Source of the DNA: an uncultured Opitutia bacterium
GTDB lineage: Bacteria > Verrucomicrobiota > Verrucomicrobiae > Opitutales > UBA953
DNA: 10,634 nt
Direction of reading: 5' to 3'
Assembly (NCBI GenBank): GCA_903859115.1
Contig: CAIOLH010000176.1
Span: 1 to 10,634, forward strand
The position numbers were made by a program, and so were the translations under genes. The notes beneath the pieces are model-generated. The model saw only the letters and a list, made by a program, of their open reading frames with translations. It had not been told where the DNA came from and made no database searches. Positions within the stretch are counted from its first letter, which is position 1, and the number at the start of each line of letters is the position of its first letter. This document shows, one piece after another, positions 1-7,863 of the stretch.

Positions 1-542
1 ACATCGGCCTGTGCTAAAGAACTGGTAGGTTCATCGAACACGATGATTTTACAGCCCATAGAAAGGGCGCGGGCGATTTCGACAATCTGTTGTTGGCTAA
101 CAGATAATTCACCGGCAGGTGCGTTTACATCGATATTACCATGACCTAAACTCGCTAAGGTTTTATTCGCTTCGGCACGCATTTTCGCGTGATCGATGAG
201 CAGTCCGTTACGTGGTTCGATTCCGAGGAAGATATTTTCGGCAACGCTTAGGTGAGGGGCGATGGACAGCTCTTGATAAATCATACCCACGCCGCGGCGA
301 CGAGCTTCGGACGGATTAGCGGGTGCGTAAGGTTTTCCATCGACCCACATTTCTCCGCTGTCGGGCTGGTACGCACCCGAGAGAATTTTCATCAAGGTGC
401 TTTTACCCGCACCGTTTTCACCGACGAGGGCGTGGACTTCTCCAGCGGCAAGTTTCAATGAAACTCCAGCCAAGGCCACTTGTGCGCCGAAAGCTTTTTT
501 GATGCCCCGCATTTCGAGGCGAATGGAATTACTACTATCCAA
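1..542 (-). CDS. Sugar ABC transporter ATP-binding protein, RbsA/CUT2 type (partial, 3' end outside window)
   Basis: The first 180 residues of an ATPase that would power uptake of a sugar or sugar-like solute from the cytoplasmic face of the membrane. Visible motifs are Walker A GENGAGKST (residues 41-49), the Q-loop in IYQELS (88-93), the signature LSVSQQQ (146-152, Ser where the third or fourth position is usually Gly) and Walker B IIVFDEPTSSL (166-176). Spacing and wording match the first nucleotide-binding domain of the double-domain CUT2 ATPases (RbsA, MglA, XylG), so about 300 further residues with a second domain should lie beyond base 1. I chose the TTG at 542 because it includes the first beta strand (IRLEMRGI). 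The next start, ATG at 512, would cut that strand. The TTG lies 2 bp after the binding-protein stop with no Shine-Dalgarno, which suggests translational coupling. The substrate cannot be told from this part. Confidence 0.93.
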   Translation of the reverse strand, partial: MDSSNSIRLEMRGIKKAFGAQVALAGVSLKLAAGEVHALVGENGAGKSTLMKILSGAYQPDSGEMWVDGKPYAPANPSEARRRGVGMIYQELSIAPHLSVAENIFLGIEPRNGLLIDHAKMRAEANKTLASLGHGNIDVNAPAGELSVSQQQIVEIARALSMGCKIIVFDEPTSSLAQAD

Positions 543-544
543 AC

Positions 545-1513
545 TTAGTCGTTACCGAGTTGTGGTTTAATCACGGCCTGAATTTCAGGAGTGTCTACAT
601 TCTCGTTGGTGACGAAGGAAACTCCGGTATCGATATTCTTCTCGATAGACTTTCCAGCAATCTTATCGGCTGCTGCTTTAACGGTAAGGTAGCCCATGCG
701 ATAAGGATCCTGTGAAACAATCGCGCTCAACTCGCCTTGTTTAAGTGATTTGATTAATGAGGCGGTTGGGTCGAATCCTACGAACTTAACTTTGCCTGCG
801 AGTTTGCTTTGTTTGAGAGCGGTGAGCATTCCGTAGGTGGTGCTTTGGTTGGAGCAGAAAATACCATCAGGAGCTTGGTCGCCGGAAAAACGAAGGAGGA
901 GCGCTTTAGATTTATCCACGGCCATGGCGACGGTCGCACCGGCGTATTGTTCGTCGCTGATCACTTTGATATCAGGAAACGCTTTGATACCAGCAGAGAA
1001 ACCTTCTTCACGGGCTTCGGTCGAGCTTGAGCCAGCGTTGTAGCGCAACATGAGAACGCGACCTTTACCGCCGAGGATTTTGGCTAGTCCTTCAGCACCA
1101 CGTTTTCCGGCAGCATAATTGTCGGTGCCGACGTAGCTAATGCTCACGCCTTCAGCTTTGCTTAAAGGAGAGTCGAAAATAATCACTGGGATGTTAGCCT
1201 TGGTCGCTTTTTCAGCTTTTTCGCGAAGCGCTACTCCGTCGAGTGGAGCGAGGCAAAGTACGTCGACCTTACGAATGATCATAGAGTCAACCATGCCCAT
1301 TTGTTGGCGACGATCGTCTTCGCGTTCAGGAGCTGACCAAAGAACTTGTACGCCTAAATCTTCACCGGCTTTTAAGGCACCGGATTCAACGGACTTCCAA
1401 AAGACGTGGGCAGAGCCCTTGGGAATAAGGGCGATCACGGGCTTAGCTTTTTCTTCAGTCGCCGCGGAGAGGGTGATGCTGAAAAGACTGAGGAGGAGGG
1501 TGAGGTAACGCAT
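545..1513 (-). CDS. Periplasmic sugar-binding protein of a CUT2 ABC transporter (Peripla_BP_4 family)
   Basis: A 322-residue solute-binding protein that captures a small sugar-like ligand in the periplasm and delivers it to the importer whose ATPase follows 2 bp downstream. Residues 1-18 look like a Sec signal peptide (MRYLTLLLSLFSITLSAA) with no lipobox cysteine, so a soluble periplasmic protein is expected. The mature part has the RbsB-like two-lobe pattern: first strand VIALIPKGSAHVFW (26-39), VGTDNYAAGKRGAE (128-141) in the hinge and dimer region, SSTEAREEGF (163-172) and FVGFDPTASLIKSL (244-257) followed by GELSAIVSQDPYRMGY (260-275). Length is normal for the family. The ATG at 1513 has no Shine-Dalgarno; the upstream bases are pyrimidine- and A-rich. 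It starts 11 bp after the GYF_2 gene, so it is probably on the same transcript. Ribose, galactose, xylose, inositol or autoinducer-2 type ligands are all possible. Confidence 0.92.
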   Translation of the reverse strand: MRYLTLLLSLFSITLSAATEEKAKPVIALIPKGSAHVFWKSVESGALKAGEDLGVQVLWSAPEREDDRRQQMGMVDSMIIRKVDVLCLAPLDGVALREKAEKATKANIPVIIFDSPLSKAEGVSISYVGTDNYAAGKRGAEGLAKILGGKGRVLMLRYNAGSSSTEAREEGFSAGIKAFPDIKVISDEQYAGATVAMAVDKSKALLLRFSGDQAPDGIFCSNQSTTYGMLTALKQSKLAGKVKFVGFDPTASLIKSLKQGELSAIVSQDPYRMGYLTVKAAADKIAGKSIEKNIDTGVSFVTNENVDTPEIQAVIKPQLGND

Positions 1514-1524
1514 GGGGGTAAAAA

Positions 1525-3219
1525 TTATTCGGCAGCCGTAAAGGGCGAGGGTGTGATTGATTCAGTTGGGCGAGGGAATAGTTCCAAGTCTAAAAGTACG
1601 GAATACGGAACAACACTTCCGACAGGATATTTTTCTTGGAGTTCCGCACTTACCAAAACCACGAGCGAATCAGAATCTTTTTGGCGGGCTACATTTAGGA
1701 AGTACCACTTAGGTGAATTACGACGAATCGAAAGTTCTCGGTCGCCAACGCGATAGCGAATAACGAGAGGACGATCTCCTGTTACGGTCTGGGTAGTGAC
1801 TTTATATTCTTCACGTGCTAAAAAGACATCGCGTGGAATTTGGGTCGACTGAATTTCTTGGCTCGCTAAAAACTTTGAACCCCAGGCTAGGAAAACGCTA
1901 TCACCATTGATTCGGGTGCTGACCAGCAAGCAATTCGTGGCGGCGTTTTTATCAAGATTAGAGCACTCAGGAATGGTGAATTCACCGCTTTCATTGACTG
2001 CAATAAGTTTTGCTTCCGTGCTTAAAACCCAGGCGGCTATTTCAGATCCGGGTCCACTGTTAAATTCACTCCACACTTTTTTTCTATTGTTAGGATTGTA
2101 CCAAATCTGACAGCGATTTTCTAAATCACGTAATTTACTAGCATAGACACGTAAATTATTTCCCCACTGGCGACGAAGTTTGGCATCTTCGGCGAGAGGT
2201 CCACCTTTGGATTCATTTTCTTGGGCCAGTCTGGCCGCTTCACGAGCAGCGTATTCTACACGTTCGATGGCTTCTTTAATTCCATTAATTTTAAGATTTT
2301 TTATTTCAGTTTGTAGGGCCGCTGATTCCGTAATCGTTGTGTCGATCGGGAATGAGGTAATTAAATCTGATTTAATTTTTTCGAGCGTAGCTACATCGGC
2401 TACCGGTGCTAAAATGGTTTCAAGAACGGCCGATTGATCGGTGACTTTTTGCGATATTTCAGCAGGAGTTTCGGTCGATAATAAATACAGTTTAATTTCT
2501 GAGTCGGGCTTAATACTCCAACGTTTAAGCATTTCGTTTAAGGGCTTTAAATCAATCTTTCCGCTGACTTTATAGCCTGTATTGGCAGGAATTTTTAAGC
2601 GGGCATTCAAGGTGGGCTGAATGGATTGTCCGCCCGTAGGTTTGCTAAAGACCACGTTTTGACTTTCCGTACGCAGTTCTTGGAAGCGCTGAGTTTCATT
2701 AGTAAAGCGACGCATCGACTCGGGTGACTTGGGGTCATCCTTAATAAACTGACCGACCACTTTACCGACCAAAGATCCACCCAGATCGGTGAAAAGTCCG
2801 AATGACACGGTTGATAAGAGCGTGAGGGTGAAAACGATACCCACGACAATTTTATTTCTTTTATTAATCTGGGTTAAATTATTTTCATGCTCAGCCAGAA
2901 TGGCGCTAGCTTGAGTTTGATTAATTTGATCAACCGTGGCGGCGTCAGCCAACCCGTACATCATTAATTTTCTACGGTCGTCTGGGTTGAGGCGATTAGC
3001 CTCGAGAGCGATTTCTTCCTCTTTGGCCTCTAATCTTTTCCCTAACTTTATTTTAGCAGCAAAGGTGAAGAATTGTGACGCGGGTAGCCACTCGGTGGCT
3101 CCTTCAGGCATACAGGGGGTTTCGGCGGTAACTGTACCTAAGTTGATAAGTTCTTGAATTTCGGTCTCGGTGTGAGGGCCGCGAACTTCATTGTCGATGT
3201 AGAGAGAAAATTGACGCAT
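1525..3219 (-). CDS. GYF_2 (DUF4339) domain single-pass membrane protein, function unknown
   Basis: A 564-residue protein. Residues 1-51 match the GYF_2 pattern: an aromatic strand (FSLYIDNEVRGP), an acidic helix (ETEIQELINLG) and the closing PEGATEWLPASQF. This fold is thought to bind proline-rich peptides. Residues 52-122 are charged and helical. One transmembrane segment follows at about 124-145 (KIVVGIVFTLTLLSTVSFG), preceded by KRNK, so the GYF_2 end should be cytoplasmic and residues 146-564 outside. The outer part contains a long, probably coiled-coil helix (301-369) and beta-rich stretches with three cysteines. I recognise no enzyme motif in it. The start is uncertain: the frame stays open to a TTG at 3348 and an ATG at 3342, which would add about 41-43 proline-rich residues and overlap the rpoN start. 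I prefer ATG 3219 because GYF_2 domains usually begin at the N-terminus. It lies 11 bp upstream of the sugar-binding gene, the only clue to role. Confidence 0.82.
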   Translation of the reverse strand: MRQFSLYIDNEVRGPHTETEIQELINLGTVTAETPCMPEGATEWLPASQFFTFAAKIKLGKRLEAKEEEIALEANRLNPDDRRKLMMYGLADAATVDQINQTQASAILAEHENNLTQINKRNKIVVGIVFTLTLLSTVSFGLFTDLGGSLVGKVVGQFIKDDPKSPESMRRFTNETQRFQELRTESQNVVFSKPTGGQSIQPTLNARLKIPANTGYKVSGKIDLKPLNEMLKRWSIKPDSEIKLYLLSTETPAEISQKVTDQSAVLETILAPVADVATLEKIKSDLITSFPIDTTITESAALQTEIKNLKINGIKEAIERVEYAAREAARLAQENESKGGPLAEDAKLRRQWGNNLRVYASKLRDLENRCQIWYNPNNRKKVWSEFNSGPGSEIAAWVLSTEAKLIAVNESGEFTIPECSNLDKNAATNCLLVSTRINGDSVFLAWGSKFLASQEIQSTQIPRDVFLAREEYKVTTQTVTGDRPLVIRYRVGDRELSIRRNSPKWYFLNVARQKDSDSLVVLVSAELQEKYPVGSVVPYSVLLDLELFPRPTESITPSPFTAAE

Positions 3220-3340
3220 AAGGTGCGTAGATGCTGTAAAATTAGGTCTAGCCAAGGTTGGCGGTGGGGTAGGCTTAGGCAAGCCGATTGGCGATGCTTC
3301 GTCTTTGCAAATTCGCTCATAACCCTTTACGACTTTGACC
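3220..3340. promoter_or_regulatory. Divergent intergenic region between the GYF_2 gene and rpoN
   Basis: About 120 bp that should hold both divergent promoters if the 3219 start is right. Two short inverted repeats are visible: GCCAAGGTTGGC (3251-3262, 5-bp arms) and GGCTT-aggc-AAGCC (3272-3285). Either could be a weak operator or chance. On the plus strand, TTGCAA (3305-3310) and TACGAC (3328-3333) are 17 bp apart, a poor sigma-70 match that would put transcription start at the rpoN ATG itself. I see no convincing promoter for the minus direction and no Shine-Dalgarno on either side. Confidence 0.35.
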
Positions 3341-4786
3341 ATGGCCAATCAGGGCATGAACCAATCTCAAAAACAGGTGCAGGGTCTTATTTTGACCCCG
3401 CAACTGCGTCAGTCTTTGAGAATTTTACAAGTACCTGCGGCTGAATTATTGAGCGAAATTTCAGATGAATTAGCAGCGAATCCCTTAATTGAAGAAGTAG
3501 AGCCCGCGGGAACCGAATCTGCTCCATCCACTAGCGAGGTGGAGGGCGAGGACGATTCACCGCGTGAACTTAAATTGGGTGATGACGATTTTGACGCTTT
3601 ACGACGGATGAAGGATGATTGGGACGAGAGTTATTACGAAGAGGTGCGTTCGCAGGGCTACTCTCAAGAAGATGAAGAGCGTCGCCAACACATGTTTGAA
3701 TCGGTTACGGCCGAGTCATCACTCTCTGAACACCTCGCCGAACAAGCACGTACGGCATCGGATGACCCAGAAATTCAAGAGGCCCTTAAACTTTTAATTC
3801 TTTCACTCGATGATCGTGGATTCCTCGATGAGGATCTCTCAAACATCGCTTTGCGTTCTGGTCAAAGCTACGAAGCGGTTGTTGCCGCGCATAGTTTGTT
3901 ATTGGGTTTTGATCCGATTGGAATCGGGGCGCGAGACCTTCGCGAATGTTTCTTGGCGCAACTCCGTCACCGCCGGCGCGGTCTATCTTACGCCGCTAAA
4001 CTCGTCGCGGATTGCTGGGAACCCTTGATGGCGCGTCGACTCGAAGAATGTGGACGTCTTTTAAATTTGGAGCCCGACCAAGTGCGCGAAGGATTAGAAG
4101 AATTGGGTAAATTAGAAACTGTGCCAGCTCGACGTTTTCAAAAAGATGAAAATCGCGTGATTACGCCCGATGCCGTGGTCGAAAAAGATGACGACGGAAA
4201 ATGGAAAATTACTTTAGATGATCGCCACGTCCCTAAATTACGTTTGGTGCCAGCTTATAAGGATATGTTGGCCGGTAATTCGCTGAGCGAAAAAGAGCGT
4301 AATTATATTTTAGAAAGAATGCGCCAAGGGAAGTTTTTGATTGGAGCGATTGAGGAACGTCAACGTACCGTAGATCGTTTAGCTCACATTATTTTAGAAC
4401 GTCAGGCTGACTTTTTTGAACATGGTCCTTCCCAATTAAGACCTTTGACGATGACGGACGTCGCCAAAGAGATGGGCGTTCACGAAACCACGGTGGGTCG
4501 GGCCGCTGCTAATAAATGGATGCGTACGCCTCATGGTCTCAAAGAGTTTCGCTGGTTCTTTACTTCGGGTGTTTCCACCGAGGGTGGCGGCACAGTCGCC
4601 CAAGAAGGCGTCCAAGAAATTATTGCAGATATTCTCGCTCGAGAAAATCCAGCAGCACCTTTAGCTGATGAAGCAATCACGACGGAACTTAAAAAACGTG
4701 GGATAAAAATTGCGCGTCGTACGGTGGCTAAATATCGCGAGGGCTTGGGTCAGCCTCCTGCGCACTTACGTAAAAAGCGTCTTTAA
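3341..4786 (+). CDS. rpoN: RNA polymerase sigma-54 factor RpoN
   Basis: A 481-residue sigma-54 factor that directs RNA polymerase to -24/-12 promoters and needs an AAA+ activator to open them. All family regions are visible. Region I (residues about 12-50) carries the Q/L-rich activator-contact helix LILTPQLRQSLRILQV and ANPLIEE. An acidic region II spans about 55-115. The core-binding domain spans about 120-300 (LDDRGFLDEDL, GFDPIGIGARDLREC). The DNA-binding part contains the helix-turn-helix LTMTDVAKEMGVHETTVGRA (369-388) and the FFTSGVST segment, and the RpoN box ARRTVAKYRE is at 458-467. Length is typical. I place the start at ATG 3341; a TTG at 3335 and an ATG at 3356 are alternatives, and none has a Shine-Dalgarno. 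It is divergent from the GYF_2 gene and convergent with the amidase, sharing TTAA at the stops. No activator gene is in the window, so its regulon is not visible. Confidence 0.97.
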   Translation: MANQGMNQSQKQVQGLILTPQLRQSLRILQVPAAELLSEISDELAANPLIEEVEPAGTESAPSTSEVEGEDDSPRELKLGDDDFDALRRMKDDWDESYYEEVRSQGYSQEDEERRQHMFESVTAESSLSEHLAEQARTASDDPEIQEALKLLILSLDDRGFLDEDLSNIALRSGQSYEAVVAAHSLLLGFDPIGIGARDLRECFLAQLRHRRRGLSYAAKLVADCWEPLMARRLEECGRLLNLEPDQVREGLEELGKLETVPARRFQKDENRVITPDAVVEKDDDGKWKITLDDRHVPKLRLVPAYKDMLAGNSLSEKERNYILERMRQGKFLIGAIEERQRTVDRLAHIILERQADFFEHGPSQLRPLTMTDVAKEMGVHETTVGRAAANKWMRTPHGLKEFRWFFTSGVSTEGGGTVAQEGVQEIIADILARENPAAPLADEAITTELKKRGIKIARRTVAKYREGLGQPPAHLRKKRL

Positions 4787-6060
4787 GAAAGCTGAGTTAA
4801 TAACTCTTCCCAGCCGAAATGAGTCATATCGGAGAAGAGGAATTGCACGCCTGCCGTTAATCCGCCTTTTAACTTCACGGGTGCAGCGAGTGCAGGGAGG
4901 CCCGCTAAACTTGCGGGTGCGTTTAATGCCAGTAGGCGTTCGCGATGTTGTGCGGTGAGATCTTTCTTCGCTACGGCCGGACCAAAAGTGCAAGGCATGG
5001 CAATGAAACTATATTGTTTAAAGAGCGTGCGGAAGGTGTCGGTAATCTTAAGGCGATAAATTTCTGCTTCACGAACTTCCTCCACGGTACGTTTGCTCGC
5101 TAAGTTTAATCTTTCCCAGACTACGGGGTCATAGGAATTTTTTCGCTGATTTAACCAAGCGGCATGAACGCGAGCGGCGGTAGTTCCACCAAGGACAGGA
5201 AAATACTGATGAGCTTTATTGCTATTGATACGCAGTAGTTCTGTCGCCGACTTGTCTTCATCAATGCCCAGTGGTCGTACAAAATTTCTTAAAGTATTTA
5301 AAAGTGAGGATTCCATACCTAAACCTAAATCGCCGACCCAAAGTCCTTTACCGAGTTTAGGCGATTTTCCTAAGACTGCTTTCGATACCGTTATAAGATC
5401 AGCAGGGTTATGTGTCATCCACCCTTGAGTATCATAACCCGGAGAGAGAGGAAAAATATCTCCGACCGGACTGATATCGGGTGAAAGACGTAAACCCCAC
5501 ACGCCGCAATATCCGCAGGGCACACGAATCGATCCCGCGGTATCGGTGGCGAGGGCAAAGGGCACAATTTTTTTTGCTACGGCCCAAGCTGATCCCGAAC
5601 TCGAACCACCCGAAAGTAATTCGGGATGAGTAGGGTGTTGGCAGTCGCCGTAATGTGGATTTTCACCGCTTAAACCATAGGCAAACTCGTTGAGTTGGGT
5701 GCGTCCGCATTCGACCGCTCCAGCGTCTTTTTGAAAGGCGGAGGGTAGCGATGAAGACGTGCGTGGAATGCCGATTTCTTCAGGAAGAAAAGTCGAACCA
5801 GCGAAGGTGGGATGTCCCGCGCGGAAAAATAAATCTTTCGTCAAGAAAGGTACGCCGCCGAGCGTATCATCTTTTTGTGCCCAGGCATTTTCAAAACGCT
5901 GAGTTAAACATTTAGTGTCGGGTAAACCCGTTAAAGCGAAGCGTTGCTCTTGGGCGCTCAGTGAACCGAGTTTAAGTAAAAAAGCTTCGGCGGACATACG
6001 AGGTCCACGCGTGAGAAAATGGTCACGCCAGTCAGAAACAGTTTCGAGGTTAGTGCTCAC
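4783..6060 (-). CDS. Amidase-signature family hydrolase
   Basis: A 425-residue enzyme of the amidase signature family, which hydrolyses or transfers amide groups using a Ser-cisSer-Lys triad. The triad appears complete: Lys75 in GGVPFLTKDLF, cis-Ser153 in SGGSSSGSAWAVA and nucleophile Ser177 in DTAGSIRVPCGYCGV, with the 24-residue Ser-Ser spacing usual in the family. It is somewhat shorter than GatA (about 480), lacks GatA's longer N-terminus, and no gatB or gatC is nearby, so a stand-alone amidase (AtzF-like or similar) is more likely than the tRNA amidotransferase subunit. No signal peptide is seen, so it is probably cytoplasmic. The start is GTG at 6060, overlapping the preceding gene's TGA in the four bases GTGA, which points to translational coupling. 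The 3' end overlaps the rpoN stop. The substrate is unknown. Confidence 0.92.
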   Translation of the reverse strand: MSTNLETVSDWRDHFLTRGPRMSAEAFLLKLGSLSAQEQRFALTGLPDTKCLTQRFENAWAQKDDTLGGVPFLTKDLFFRAGHPTFAGSTFLPEEIGIPRTSSSLPSAFQKDAGAVECGRTQLNEFAYGLSGENPHYGDCQHPTHPELLSGGSSSGSAWAVAKKIVPFALATDTAGSIRVPCGYCGVWGLRLSPDISPVGDIFPLSPGYDTQGWMTHNPADLITVSKAVLGKSPKLGKGLWVGDLGLGMESSLLNTLRNFVRPLGIDEDKSATELLRINSNKAHQYFPVLGGTTAARVHAAWLNQRKNSYDPVVWERLNLASKRTVEEVREAEIYRLKITDTFRTLFKQYSFIAMPCTFGPAVAKKDLTAQHRERLLALNAPASLAGLPALAAPVKLKGGLTAGVQFLFSDMTHFGWEELLTQLS

Positions 6061-7415
6061 AGATCAATCGCTACGCCTGGCTCCGGATCGTGGATCCGTG
6101 TGCCGGGTAATAATTTTGTCAGAGTCTCTTTCATCCAAGCGCGAGCGGGTGGATCGCCGTGCGTGAGAATAATATCTTTCGGACTAACCGATTTTGCAAA
6201 ATCAATCAGTTCTTCACGATCAGCATGACCGCTTAAGTGAAAACGTTCTACTTCAGCTCTTAAAGTAGATGTGTGATCGAGGCCTTTAAATTTAAATTCT
6301 CCGCCCGATTTCATACCAATCAGTTCGCCACCGGGGGTTTCAGGATCGCAATAACCCACAAAGAATACGGCATTTTCTTTGGTATCTAGAATATTGGCGG
6401 CGATGCGCCAAGCGGGGGTGTTTTCAACTAACATACCACTCGAGAGAACGTAAATTCCTTGGACGGGTAAATTTTTACCCGGTTGCACGTAGCGGCGTGA
6501 TAAAGATTGAACTCCGAGTTCGCGTAAAACTTTCTGACTGAAATTAACCTGTTTGGTTTTCTTGCTCGCTTCTTCGAGGTAGCCACAGAGGTCCATGCCT
6601 AGACCTGAACAATAAATAGGAACGTCGACTAAATTACCATCGGCGGCACTCTCATCTAATAGTTTTAATATTTCCTGCATGCGACCAAAAGCAAAAGCGG
6701 GTAGAAGCACGGAACCACCGTTATCGACGACGCGATTAATCGATCGGATTAAACGCGCTTCTTCTTTATCGCGAGAAATCCCAGCCAAAGTGGGAGTCGC
6801 TCCGCGTGTACATTCCATGACCAGAGTGTCTACGGGTTGACGTGGAAAATTTGCGCCAGCCACCGTGCGTTGCGCTTGGAAGTGAACATCTCCGGTAAAG
6901 AAGTGACGCTTCTTACGATGTTCAATCATGAGACCTACCGCGCCAGCCACGTGTCCAGCGAGGTGGAATGTGAGAATCACTTCTTCGCCACCTTGCCCAA
7001 TTTTTCTGGGGTTGGCGATGGGTACTGCGGTGAGAGCATGCTCAACGCGCTCAATATCTTGTTCAACGTAAAGAGGTAGGTCCACATTGCCCGTTTCTTC
7101 TCTTTGTCGTTTCATTACCTGCACAGAATTAGCGAGCAATCTTCGGGCGAAAAGTGCGGATGCGGCGGAGGTAAATACTCGAGTGCCGGGGTGTTGGCGG
7201 ACGAGGAGCGGCAATGAGCCCAAGTGATCTAAGTGGCAGTGGGTGAGGATGACGCCATCCACATTTCCTGGAATAAGATCGAGCCGTGGCAGGGCTTGTT
7301 TGCCTGCATGCTTGGGATGCATTCCGCAATCGATGACAAAGCGGAGTCCTCCAAACTCAGCGAGCATGCAATTAGCTCCAATTTCGCGGCCGGAATTTAA
7401 ATCTGTAATTCTCAT
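6057..7415 (-). CDS. Beta-CASP metallo-beta-lactamase-fold RNase (Ysh1/CPSF73-like)
   Basis: A 452-residue zinc-dependent hydrolase of the beta-CASP group, which cuts or trims RNA. Metal ligands are all present: Asp29 (FVIDCGMHP), the HxHxDH motif THCHLDHLGS (His59, His61, Asp63, His64), His155 (LAGHVAGAVG), Asp176 (FTGDVHF) and His419 (LTHGDPPAR). Beta-CASP marks are Glu201 (VMECTRGA), SSGMLVENTP (325-334) and His397 in FHLSGHADREEL, with RMMBL-type sequence to the end. Spacing closely follows CPSF73, and the length fits the bacterial and archaeal COG1236 type. It lacks the long C-terminal extension of RNase J. No signal peptide is seen; the cytoplasm is expected. ATG 7415 overlaps the apaG stop by one base (TAATG), and its own stop overlaps the amidase start. 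An RNase is the best reading, but a few beta-CASP proteins act on DNA. Confidence 0.93.
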   Translation of the reverse strand: MRITDLNSGREIGANCMLAEFGGLRFVIDCGMHPKHAGKQALPRLDLIPGNVDGVILTHCHLDHLGSLPLLVRQHPGTRVFTSAASALFARRLLANSVQVMKRQREETGNVDLPLYVEQDIERVEHALTAVPIANPRKIGQGGEEVILTFHLAGHVAGAVGLMIEHRKKRHFFTGDVHFQAQRTVAGANFPRQPVDTLVMECTRGATPTLAGISRDKEEARLIRSINRVVDNGGSVLLPAFAFGRMQEILKLLDESAADGNLVDVPIYCSGLGMDLCGYLEEASKKTKQVNFSQKVLRELGVQSLSRRYVQPGKNLPVQGIYVLSSGMLVENTPAWRIAANILDTKENAVFFVGYCDPETPGGELIGMKSGGEFKFKGLDHTSTLRAEVERFHLSGHADREELIDFAKSVSPKDIILTHGDPPARAWMKETLTKLLPGTRIHDPEPGVAIDL

Positions 7416-7831
7416 TAAATATTAGAAGATGGGGGAATCATTTCAAAAAGGGGAATGCGGACAAATACAAGCTGGCCATCTTCAGTCTCGCCGTGAAAGG
7501 CGCCTTCAGCTGTGACTGGTTCGCCAGTGAGATGATAACTGTTGTAAGAAAATTGTTCGCCGGGCGGGATGGTAGGAGTTTGGCCGACGATGCCGTCCCC
7601 CTGAATCACTTCCGTCGAACCATCGCGATGGCGGATAATCCATTTACGTCCGAAAAATTTAACGGTATGGGATGAAATATTATTAATAGTAAGAAAGTAA
7701 ACGAAGGCGTGGGGCGTTTCGGGTGGAAAGTTGGGGTCGCGATGGTGAACCAGCTTATCGATGGTCACCCGTAGGCCGGGCAATTCCTTGGCAGAGGCTT
7801 CCACGCTTAAAGACAAGAGGTTTAAGACCAT
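7415..7831 (-). CDS. apaG: ApaG-domain protein (DUF525)
   Basis: A 138-residue protein whose residues about 20-135 match ApaG, a small fibronectin-III-like beta sandwich. Diagnostic stretches are YFLTINNISSHTVKFFGRKW, the conserved GDGIVGQTPTIPPGEQFSY and the Gly-rich GAFHGETEDG. ApaG is linked genetically to cobalt and magnesium tolerance in enterobacteria, but its biochemical role is unsettled and is probably ligand binding. The N-terminus is odd: about 15 residues (MVLNLLSLSVEASAKE) precede the domain and are hydrophobic and end in ASA, like a weak signal peptide without basic residues. The frame stays open eight codons further upstream, with more hydrophobic residues but no normal start. 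ATG 7831 has no Shine-Dalgarno. It is the first gene of a tightly overlapping cluster with the beta-CASP nuclease and the amidase. Confidence 0.9.
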   Translation of the reverse strand: MVLNLLSLSVEASAKELPGLRVTIDKLVHHRDPNFPPETPHAFVYFLTINNISSHTVKFFGRKWIIRHRDGSTEVIQGDGIVGQTPTIPPGEQFSYNSYHLTGEPVTAEGAFHGETEDGQLVFVRIPLFEMIPPSSNI

Positions 7832-7863
7832 TAAAGGAAGCCATAAATTTCTCGATTAACTAA

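Noticed and set aside
252..461. Plus-strand open frame of 69 codons
   Set aside because: It lies wholly antisense to the ABC ATPase, which has clear Walker motifs; no family resemblance.
4783..6060. Amidase as GatA of the glutamyl-tRNA amidotransferase
   Set aside because: It is shorter than GatA, no gatB or gatC is adjacent, and its neighbours do not suggest tRNA charging; only the general amidase call is supported.
7129..7329. Minus-strand open frame of 66 codons rich in Arg and Pro
   Set aside because: It is another frame inside the beta-CASP gene, over the HxHxDH region, and has no features of its own.
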